Positions 24,517-33,765 of a DNA stretch of 64,000 nucleotides are shown here, piece after piece (position 1 is the stretch's first letter; each line of letters starts with the position of its first letter). The DNA is from Mytilisepta virgata (lineage: Eukaryota; Mollusca; Bivalvia; Mytilida; Mytilidae): positions 27,332,593 through 27,396,592 of the forward strand of contig CM051516.1 of NCBI GenBank assembly GCA_028015205.1, written 5' to 3'. A program made the position numbers and the translations under genes. The notes under the pieces are model-generated. The model was not told where the DNA came from, searched no databases, and saw nothing but the letters and a program-made list of their open reading frames with translations.

Positions 24517-24562
24517 GCACAAGATGTCCACATTTCCTCGATTTACGACTCATCAGTCGTGC
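24517..24562 (-). ncRNA. hammerhead ribozyme motif, family B
   Basis: On the minus strand: stem I GCACGA pairs with TTGTGC (one G-U), core CTGATGA, stem II GTCG/CGA with loop TAAAT, GAAA, stem III ATG/CAT with loop TGGA, and an ATC cleavage triplet. All parts are in order and the second core is intact. The base pair nearest the core in stem II (10.1-11.1) is G-G instead of G-C, which should weaken cleavage. Flanks (CCTTGAG..., ...CATCAAA) match the other family B copies. Confidence 0.6.
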
Positions 24563-27500
24563 TCAAGGCCTAAAATGTCGAAATCTAAAACAATAAACCA
24601 AGAGGTTGAACAGCAATTCAAAATTACCAAAATTACTAAAAGATGTTATGCCAAAAACGTTGGCAAAGTGACACTACTACCAAGACAGACTATCCTGTTT
24701 CTATTTTTGTTTTCTTTTATTTTTTTTCTGTTTCTGATGGCGTTAATCCTTTGAATTTTTTCCGTTTCGTTGTGTGTTTATCTGCACTTTCGGTTTTTAG
24801 ATAACCCTATCCTACGAGCAGTAAAACCGCTGCACGACATGTTGTAACAGGGCGCAGCATGTTTTATGTAATCACTATTTAGTGCATTTAATACCATTAT
24901 AAATCTAACCATCAAGATGTCTCCTTGTGTCAATAAAATTGCAAATGCCATCATGTAAAAACAAGAAGTCAAAACTAAAATTTTCAGATTCATCTTTTTC
25001 TGCCCAAATAATTTGATGATAGACTCTGATCCAAACGGACTAAAGGATCATTGGTCTCTTCGAAGCAACATTTAATTCTGTGTACTTATCTCGGGATGGC
25101 TTTCACATGGATGCTGGTGATTAATTTAAACTTACTATATCCGCATAACCAGAGTCAATTGTCATTGTTTTGTGCACCATAATCAAGAACCATTTTATCA
25201 TTAGATTTTGTAGGAGGGAATGCATGTAAAAACTGTGATTGAATGAAATTCTCTTTTAGTTCTCATTTACTTTCTGTGATGTTTCAGTACGTGTATGTAG
25301 TGTATACATTGACCTAATATCATTTTCATGTTGTCCGTTTTAAAAACCAGATATTGTTTGTTTTTTTTAAACTTCTCATTTTAAATTTTAACTTGATTTT
25401 TTATCATTTCCAAGCTAACTTATGAATCCCACTATTTTTTTCATTCTCTTTTCTATTTCATTATCAAGGTTTAAGCTATTTCCGATCAATTTATTTAATT
25501 CAGTGTTTTTGTTTTTGTTTTTGTTTGTTTGTTTTTTTTGTTTTGTTTGTTTTTTTGTTTTTTTTTTGTTTGTTTTTTGTTTTTTATTTTGTTTTTGCTG
25601 TTTTTTTCATCTTGTTAAACATGAACGGATTTTCACTAAACCATAAGTTTGTCATCCTTTCCTTCCTTGTCGTTCGTTTACCCACCAACAGCAGATAACA
25701 TGCGTGATTTCTATTTTAGGATTGACTGAAATTTTTTTTTAGACTGTGAAGAAATGATTTCAATAGCGTGGTGCTGCATTGTGGGTTATTTTTAAGTGTG
25801 CAACACGTTATCACGTGCATTGACGTTATTTCGGATAGACTGAAAAATTACAGTAAATTCTTATATTTTAATTCCAGTGGTTGTGTTAACGTCTAAAACA
25901 TAGCGATTTCCCTTTATGACTTTAGAAAATAAAAAATAAAAAATATTCTACCATGATAGAAGAAAAAAATGACGAGTGACATTCATATTAAATTATTCTT
26001 TGCTGTAATAAAGTACTACATCTTTATATAACAATTTGTCTATTGATTCATATAATGTAGTTGCCTGCAGATGATCTTTGATTTATAGGTTTTTCAGTCT
26101 TATATAACTGTTTTAATTGACTAAGATAATGTCTGTATCATTGTTTTAGTTAAGTTGGTTTACGGCCAATGAACTATTTTATCGATATCTAACACACTTT
26201 AATGCCTAATTTAGATTTTTGTTCCATCTAAGCAATTAAACTTTCATCTTCTTTGTCACTAATGACTAATGATCGATGAAAGATTTTCAAAACTGTCGAA
26301 ATTCTAACGACAATCAGAAGTTTTTCCAGTCTGCATATTTGTAAGTAATCAAAAGCTAAACAGAGGGAACCAGTCGTAAAAAAGGACTAGAATAAGTCTC
26401 CTGATTGGCCGTTCCAAGATCATGAAATGGACGCATGAATGATCAACTGCCTCTGATTGGTCAGTCAACTGGAATAGTTGATCTCCGGATACAACTCCGT
26501 AAATAATTACGGGATAGCATCACCTAATTAAACTGGGGAAAATCGTCACGGGCTGTACACCATACTATATTTGTTCAGTTTACCGTAGTAAAGATTTAAA
26601 CTTATCGGTGTGTCTAATAAAACACAGGACTTCATTTGGCGCTTTTAGTTTGTTGCTTCAAAAAGCGTGTTTCACACATCTGCATTGTATTAATAGACAA
26701 ATAGCGGTCTATTTATAGACACATTGACTGAATACATATCGAGATACATTTTTAATAGCATTAATTGGGAATAATAATAACTATAGATCTGACTGGCTAA
26801 CCCAACGAGGGAAAAATCACTGATTTGTCTTTCATATGAAAGAGATGAGAACTTGATTAAACTCCGTACATGTATACTAGTCTTTGTACTTTTTATTAAT
26901 AGCCTTATTGTATTTACATGTATGATTTTACAAATTTTACCAAAATCATACATTTCACAACATAAATATTGTCATAGATATCATCAAATGTCATCAAAAG
27001 ATAGATAAAGGCTCTTACATATATCTGTATGGCAATATAAAAAAATCAAGTATAAAAAATTAAAATCTTTGAATATCCTTTATCAAAAAAAGGCAGCCCA
27101 AAAAAGCCATCAAAACACAGACTTTAAACAAACTATGTAGTAATATATCTATTGGAAAATAGTAATAATACATATAATAAGGGAAAGTTTAATGTGATGG
27201 CATTACGAACATTTAATAATACATAAAAAATCATACTCTTTATTAATAAAAAGCTTGTATACCGTATAAACTCAAAAACTGTTTTCATTTTTGCCTCTAG
27301 TTGCATCCATTTTACATGTTTTAAGGCAATTATATACTTTTACCAACTTGCCCGCTTGTTTTCATAATTTTATAATTTGGAACCTCAAATGCTAACTAGG
27401 AATTATCGTGAATTTCCTTAATATTTCTCTATGATACGCAAGAGATAAATCTTGTCCCTGAAAAACATATTTAATTCAAGAGAATCTAGTTTCACGACAA

Positions 27501-27613
27501 ATTTTGAATTGCTTTTCTTTCAAACCTGTCATTACCATATTGCTCACTTTGTTTCTGTTTCAATCAGTCTTATCGCATCATAATCTAAAGATATTCACTG
27601 ATTCCGATTTGAT
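24563..27613. other. non-coding, microsatellite
   Basis: Contains a T-rich (TTTG/TTTTTG)n microsatellite at about 25504-25607 and otherwise AT-rich sequence. The 74-codon frame over the microsatellite and the 98-codon frame near 24458 are low complexity. No gene recognised. Confidence 0.45.
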
Positions 27614-27658
27614 GCACAAGATGTGCAATTTACTCGAGTTACAACTCATCAGTTGTGC
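27614..27658 (-). ncRNA. inactivated hammerhead motif, family B
   Basis: Same layout as 24517-24562 on the minus strand: stem I GCACAA/TTGTGC is perfect and CTGATGA is present. The second core reads TAAA instead of GAAA (loss of G12), so cleavage is predicted to be abolished. Confidence 0.5.
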
Positions 27659-27840
27659 TCAAGGCCCAAAAATGTTCAACAACAAATTCAAATGCCAGAC
27701 TGACCGAAAAAGTTACAGCTAAAACAGTTAAAAACGTTGGAGATGCACAAAAATTTAGACTTTAATAATAAAAGTCCTGCATTATTAACATGGCCATGGT
27801 TTACTTTTAAATTAGTTGTTCCACACCATACGGGGGTATC

Positions 27841-27945
27841 CTATACTCTAACCTAACCCTAAGCCCCAACCCTAATCCTAACCCTACATTATGTAATCCT
27901 ACCCTAACCCTAATCCAAGCCAAACCCTAGCCCTAAAGGAGTGGG
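27841..27945. repeat. degenerate telomere-like (CCCTAA) tract
   Basis: About 100 bp made of CCCTAA, CCTAAC and variants, interrupted by non-repeat bases such as ACATTATGTAATC. An interstitial telomere-like tract with the C-rich strand on plus. Similar tracts sit near the centre of the big palindrome, also with degenerate spacing, so they may derive from a repeat family and need not be true telomeres. Confidence 0.7.
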
Positions 27946-28594
27946 ACCTCTAAAACAAATGAATGCCATTAACATTTTTATGAAGGTAAATTTTAATTAT
28001 TAATTTAACTTTTTATGAAGTAATGATATTAACATATCCCGAAGATACAGGTAACCATATATCGCATGTCTTGTAGGTTTATATGAAAATAATTTTTCTT
28101 TTGAGAAAGTCATAAAATATGCATTTTCTTAATCTGCAGGGTTTGAATATTGTCATTTAGTTTTGATTGTACTCCATCAGAAATAAACATTAGTGACCGA
28201 TATTTTGCTTTAAACGGTCGATCTGATCTTGTTTGTTCTTAATTAGTTTGATTTTCAAATAAAATTATGAAACCAAGATCAAATCTGGATATGAGACCTT
28301 GAAGTCAAAAAGACAAGTTATGATAAAATCAGGACAGGTAAATTGCATAATGTCTTTGCAAAAATACAAATGGTCTTAGACAGTCTCGATTAACTGAAAA
28401 GCAGCATGCCTTGTTTTGGTCTTGTTTCTTTGTTTTCGACTGAAAATTCTAAATCAAGATAGGCAAGACAACATAAGATCTAAATTGAATGTGATGTTAA
28501 ATCGGAGTGAGACCAGGGACCCTTTTCACATAATATCTTAAAAGTAAAATCACTCTAATAAAACGTATCACAAATACCGAAAAAATGGTTGATT

Positions 28595-28800
28595 GCACTT
28601 TATGGCCATTTCGTTGACTGACAATTCATCAGCAGTGCTAGAGATTAAAATTTTGGAAAACCGGTTAAAGATGCAATAATGAATTAATAAGCACAACCAT
28701 CAACAATGAAAACAATTAAAACAAACAGGAATCGAAACTTAGCTAAGGGTTATCTCTGCATCAAAAGGAAGAGCCTTAGAAATTTCTGGTACTTTTTAAG
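28595..28800 (-). repeat. hammerhead-bearing repeat, family A, inverted copy
   Basis: Inverted relative of 2335-2510 and 3090-3260, sharing 'AACCGGTTAAAGAT' and 'ACAATTAAAACAAACAGG' in complement. It holds a hammerhead motif at 28595-28638 (minus): GCACTG, CTGATGA, ATTG/CAAC (one A-C mismatch next to the core), GAAA, a short stem III, then AAGTGC (one mismatch to stem I). Predicted weak or inactive. Confidence 0.65.
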
Positions 28801-29316
28801 TTATACTAGAATGTGTGGGCCTTAAAAGGAACTTAAATCTTAAGACTTTTATGAAAAGATGAGATGATAGGGTACATCATGTCAGCATCTTCTGCAATCA
28901 GTTGGTTTTGTAACTGTCATCAAAACTTTTACTGGACAAAAGTTACACTTGGTATTAAAATATAAACATATAATAAATCAACCTTTTACTCGTTCGCCGT
29001 TTTAAATGCTTTATTTCGTTTAATGAGGATTGCTAACAGCCGGAAGGCTACAATTAGCTTTCTCAGAATTTATTAGCGAAGAGAATGTTTGGACATCCAT
29101 AACAATTTCCAGAAAATGGAGTAGTGTTGATTTTAATACTCAGGAAGGGGAAGTTTATACTGGAGAAAACAAAACTATCGCGATTATTAAGAGAAAGAAC
29201 ATCGTCTATATGAAAGGACTGTGCTGTTCTGAAAAGTTCACGCTCATCGCCTTATAGATTCCATTCACCTAGAAATATATTTCATCAGAAAAGGATCCCA
29301 TACAAATGAACAAATG
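28801..29316. other. non-coding, no supported gene
   Basis: A 75-codon frame at 29030-29257 begins with a non-ATG codon and has no recognisable domain. Left uncalled. Confidence 0.35.
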
Positions 29317-29440
29317 TTATTTATTTCTCTTATAGATATATGTATATTGGTAAGGGTATTACTCTCCTTTAACACGCAATAGTATACATTTGATGACTGG
29401 TCATGAGGGGAACAGTCAATTTATTACCCTGAGGTACATA
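29317..29440. repeat. 124-bp direct repeat, copy 1
   Basis: Identical, as far as can be seen, to 31721-31844. Contains GGTAAGGGTATTACTCTCC and GACTGGTCATGAGGGGAACA. The flanks differ, so it is a recent local copy of a larger repeat family. Confidence 0.85.
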
Positions 29441-30214
29441 TTATATACTTTTTTTAGGCTAAACAAAAATTCTCACTCAACATATGGATTCCCTTCATTA
29501 TGTAATTCCGTCCTAAACCGAAAGTTACGTATACAGGAAATAACGCCTTGAATTTTTGGTATCGATAAGACAAACCAGTCTTCAAGTCATCAATCAGACA
29601 TTGCTTGACATTGATCAACTATATGTTTCAAATGTTCTGAATTTTGGACATCCTTTTCAAAGTTAATGTAGGCGTTTGTTTGATCAAACTACTTCCTTTG
29701 TTCAATTAGTATTAATTATTGCTTTTTTTTAATACAACAAACATTTTTTGGATTGTCACTATTTGTATTAAGTTCTTTTGTTCCGTTGAAGGAAAAAAAA
29801 ACGTCAAAGTTTAAATATTCTAATCATTCATAGTTCTGCTCATTCTTACGCGTGGGATAAATAAGCAAACAATTTACTTCCTACGACTCAAGTCCCATCC
29901 TAGATTGCTCTACAAGACTGCATTAAAATAAGTCAACCCCTGTTTTGAAAATACAACACCTCTTAAAATTAGGGCGTTTGTATACGATGAAAAAATAGTC
30001 TGAAAGGATCACAAAGAGTGTAAAAGATATGAGTGGTACGCAAAGGTACGTTGGGTACACATCATATTTCTTTTTATCATTTAGATTTTTTTTTAAAATA
30101 TGATAATCTAAACATTTTATCAAAAGAACGCCAGCCGATAAACAACTTCAACAAAAATATGCTGTTTTTGCTCATTTTGACCAAAGTTATTATAACTTGC
30201 CGTCGGGTCTCGTT
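29441..30214. other. non-coding, no feature seen
   Basis: AT-rich. Nothing assignable. Confidence 0.35.
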
Positions 30215-30800
30215 GTAGTCCGTTTTCTTTTACTTTTTAATCTTCTCTGAAACCGCTAAGCCATTAGTAGATATAGTCGTTGGGCAGTAGTTTTCCAAAG
30301 TTTTGTCAAACAAATTTATCATCCGCCACTAAAAATAGAATAATTAAAAAAAATATTTAAGAATCTTATCATCTGAAACTAATGAGCTGGTTTAGACCAA
30401 ACTCTGTTGGAATTGTCCTTAGCTGGTTTTCTTTCTAATTGCTTCCGGAGTTGCGAAATTCCAACCAAATATTGCCACTGTTCTTAAACTTAAAAATCTT
30501 GAAAATTACCATACCAAAATGAACCAAACTTTAGTATTCTTTCAAATTTTTAACGTCGAGACCTTAAAGCAATATGACACCTGCCACTAAAAATTAAAAA
30601 TTCCAGCCAAAAAATGTTTACAAACCATCTCCTCTGAATTTACCGGGGCAATTAATTGAGACCAAAGTTTATTTGTATGATTCTCAGGTGGTCTCCAATG
30701 ACATTTCACTAATTTGAACACTATTAATTAAATCTTGTCCCAACTAGGTGCTCAATGTTGTCAAAGTGATGGCATAAGCTCACATGGCCTATAGTCCAGG
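30215..30800 (+). repeat. degenerate 166-bp-type repeats
   Basis: Diverged units with 'TCTTCTCTGAAACCGCTAAGCC', 'TGAGCTGGTTTAGACC' and 'ACCAAACT' words, related to the 20.0-kb array. Spacing is irregular because of indels. Confidence 0.55.
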
Positions 30801-31720
30801 TGAGCTAATAAAGGTGGTCAAACACGGAGATCGAAAAATAAAACCGGCAAACACGCTGCACGTTGCTGCATTCAAACACGAGAGAATGTGAAAATAGTGG
30901 CACGAAAAATGAAAAAGCGCTAAAAACGCTGCACGAAAATAACACTTGGGTTTCGAGCCATCGAAGCTCTGCTGTATTATATCATACCTAATACAGTTAG
31001 CATCTTTTTCGGGCATCTTGCAAATTTGTATGTAAATATATATTTTCAACGAGCAAATGATATTTGATATAAAATTATATCTTAACTTTATTTAAAAAGA
31101 AAAATATATATTGACAAAAATGCATAAATAGCAAAATTACAAAATTTTATTCTAAAAAGAACACTTTTCAGGGGAGATAATTGGCGGAAATTTTTTCTTA
31201 TTTTTCTAATGAAATGTAAAAGAAATTTTATTTTTTTGGAACAGCAAGAATAAATAAACGATGATCCCAATTTTTCTTTTAAGAATATGAAAGCATGTCA
31301 GATAAGTGTTCTTTTCACAATTTTATGAAAAATTCTATCTGCCAGTTTTTTTTTTTTATTGTACAAGAAATTTGGATTTTCCCTATATAATTTACCAACA
31401 TTAAGACTCAATTATCTCAAAATCAAGAACGGTGACCTATGTTTTTTAAACTGAAATTTCAAAGTATATCCATCCAAAATCCTGCCTGGAAAAAAATTAG
31501 GAAAATATATCTGCCAAAAATATTAGTATTGATCTACCTTAAGTAAGTAATGAAAATACAATTTGATTGTTTTGTGCCATTTGCTTATAGTGAATTGGAA
31601 AAAATTATAGTAACCTCTCCACATTATGGGAATAAGGGAGGTTATGGTACCTGCATTTTAAGCTACTTTCTTCGAAATCGTCAGAGGAATTTCATTTTTT
31701 TATTCATTTATTATTTTCTT
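30801..31720. other. non-coding, no feature seen
   Basis: An 86-codon minus frame at 30789-31049 has no recognisable domain. Nothing else assignable. Confidence 0.35.
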
Positions 31721-31915
31721 TTATTTATTTCTCTTATAGATATATGTATATTGGTAAGGGTATTACTCTCCTTTAACACGCAATAGTATACATTTGATGA
31801 CTGGTCATGAGGGGAACAGTCAATTTATTACCCTGAGGTACATACTATTACCCGAGGGGTAATAAATTTACTGTTCCCCAAATGACCAGTCAACAAATGT
31901 TTTATTACACTGAAT
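31721..31915. repeat. 124-bp direct repeat copy 2 with its inverted partner
   Basis: 31721-31844 repeats 29317-29440. Its second half (ATTTGATGACTGGTCATGAG...TTATTACCCTGAGG) is followed at about 31845-31905 by an inverted counterpart (CCCGAGGGGTAATAAAT, ...AATGACCAGTCAACAAATG). Together they form a hairpin of about 65-bp arms. Related 'GTTCCCC...GAACTGTACATAAAC' words recur at 32150 and 32265. Confidence 0.75.
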
Positions 31916-31947
31916 AAACAAAAACCTAACAAAAACGTTTCATTAAA

Positions 31948-32060
31948 ACCCATTCAATAGAACTTATATTTGTGCATTCAGAAATTCAAAATTTGGTAGT
32001 TTCTTTAAAATCCATTCAATAGAACTTATATTTGTGCATTCAGAGTTTCAAAATTTGGTA
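31948..32060. repeat. tandem duplication, about 62 bp
   Basis: The block with CCATTCAATAGAACTTATAT and TTGTGCATTCAGA occurs twice, starting near 31950 and 32011, almost identical. Confidence 0.8.
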
Positions 32061-32505
32061 TTGATATTTTGCTCTCTAGAATTTTGGAGTTAAGAAGCAT
32101 ATTCCATGATCCTTTACACTTTTTAGGTCAAAATAAGAATACAATACTGTTCCCCCTGTGAACTGTACATAAACCTGATTACCAGCAAACCCCGAGGACA
32201 CCAAACATTTAAATAGCCAATGAGATTAAGGGGAAAAAACGCGAAATATTAATACAGAAGGGTTCCCCCGGTGAACAGTACATAAACATGATGACCGGTG
32301 AAATAGAACAAACAAGGACTTTTGGATGAATCAGTTGAAATTTTACACTTGATTTACTATAGGAAAAAAATACTGAAGTATAATAACAGTTTTTCATCCC
32401 CATCAGACAGAAAATCATTGGTTATTACAAATAATTTAGATAAGATCTCGCAAATTTGATCTGGGGAGGCACTATACATTACAATGGCTCGATGTTTTCT
32501 ACTGC
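32061..32505. other. non-coding flank of the palindrome
   Basis: Unique on this side: not mirrored on the far side of the palindrome. That shows the symmetry stops at the element's ends. Contains two related 'GTGAACxGTACATAAAC' words (about 32158 and 32272). Confidence 0.5.
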
Positions 32506-32511
32506 AATAAC
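32506..32511. repeat. 6-bp target site duplication, left (AATAAC)
   Basis: AATAAC immediately precedes the left terminus AGTAATATGTGGGC and occurs again immediately after the right terminus at 47214-47219. A 6-bp duplication is the hallmark length for Maverick/Polinton integration. Confidence 0.8.
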
Positions 32512-32559
32512 AGTAATATGTGGGCACAGTTCAGGTCGTATTTGAGGTGGAGCTGAGGT

Positions 32560-32985
32560 GGAGCTACCGGAAGTGACGTCAACCGGAAATGACGTCACCG
32601 GAAGTGACGTCACCGGAACCGGAAGTCAGGTGACCGGAACCGGAAGTGATTTTTGCGCGCATGCGCAACCGGAAGTGACGTGTTTTTCCGCCATTTGTTG
32701 CCGGAAGTGACGTAAGTCACGTGCTAGGACCCGGATGTGTCTTCTGCGCATGCGTAGGCGGAACAGGAAGTACCCGGAAGTGGTTTGCGCGCATGCGCAA
32801 CCGGAAGTAGGGTGTTTTTTCCGCCCTTTGTTGACGGAAGTGACGTAAGTCACGTGGTAGGACCCGGATGTGTGGTCTGCGCATGTTCGGGCGGAACCGG
32901 AAGTGGTTGGTGCAACCGGAAGTAGGGTGTTTTCTCCATTGACGGAAGTGACGCAAGTCACGGACCCGGATGTGCCATGCTTGAC
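32560..32985 (+). promoter_or_regulatory. terminal ETS/CRE/NRF1/E-box array, left
   Basis: About ten CCGGAAGT (ETS/GABP-type) words. Three full TGACGTCA sites (CRE/ATF) lie between 32574 and 32615. NRF1-type GCGCATGCGC is at about 32657, 32746 and 32789. CACGTG E-boxes are at about 32718 and 32850. From 32655 the block is a tandem repeat with 132- and 115-bp spacing ('CAACCGGAAGT' at 32666, 32798, 32913). GC- and CpG-rich in an AT-rich setting. Motif identities are from established consensus sequences; promoter or enhancer activity is inferred. It lies just inside the element's tip. Open frames across it are chance products. Confidence 0.7.
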
Positions 32986-33765
32986 CAGATTTAATTATCT
33001 CCCCTTTTCCCGCACTTCTCGGTCGTCTCTGGCTCTTTCATCGGTCTGATACTCTCACTGTTATGTCCGAGAGTATACGAAGTACACTATTGGATTATCT
33101 CCTCTTATCCCGCTCTTTTCAACTGTGGGGGTGCTGTTTTCTGTGAGGACTAGGATTGGATTATGTCCCCTTACCTCCAAGTGATGCTGTCACCAATGGA
33201 GGGGTGTCCTTAGCAACCGCCTTAGCAACGGCGGTCCATTTCATTGCATTCACTTCTCTTCTCTTGCGCCATCCCGCTCTTCGCTGCTCTTTGCTGCTCA
33301 TCGCTACTCTTCTCTTGCTCATCGCTGCTCTTCTCTTGCTCTTTGCTGCTCAACGCTGCTCTGCACTGTACTCAGACCTGAAAGCACCCTAAAGACAATC
33401 GTTTACCCTAACACTAGTACCACTTCAAATTCATAAGGGATTGAGCCAGATTGAATTATCTCCCTTTTCCCGCTCTTCTCGGTCGTCTCTGGATCTTTGA
33501 TTGAATTATCTCCCCTTATCCCGCTCTTTTCATGTGTGAGTGATGTTTTCTGTGAGGACTAGGATTGGATTATGTCCCCTTACCTCAAGTTGATGCTTGT
33601 CACCGCTCAATGGAGGGGTGTCCTTAGCAACGGCGGTCTATTTCATTGCTCTATGCTTCGCTTCTCTTCGCTTGCTCTTCGCTGCTCCATGCTGCTCATC
33701 GCTAATAATGACTATATTCACCTGCTGATTTAAGATTCTTGGGGTTACTTGTCGGTGTTTTCGCT
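32986..33765. repeat. subterminal direct duplication, left arm
   Basis: A block with 'CTCGGTCGTCTCTGG', 'CTGTGAGGACTAGGATTGG', 'ATGTCCCCTTACCTC' and 'GGAGGGGTGTCCTTAGCAAC' occurs at about 32990-33310 and again at 33450-33700, offset near 459 bp. CTTAGCAAC repeats resemble RFX X-box half-sites. Between them are a few 31-bp-type 'GCTCATCGCTGCTCTTCTCTT' units (33270-33360). No convincing ORF. Confidence 0.7.

Noticed and set aside
29030..29257. 75-codon ORF as a host exon
   Set aside because: No recognisable domain, no ATG at the start, no visible splice framework.
32626..32961. 111-codon minus-strand frame in the terminal array (mirror 46764-47099)
   Set aside because: It is a translation of ETS/CRE/NRF1 tandem repeats; the same repeat is open in two frames.
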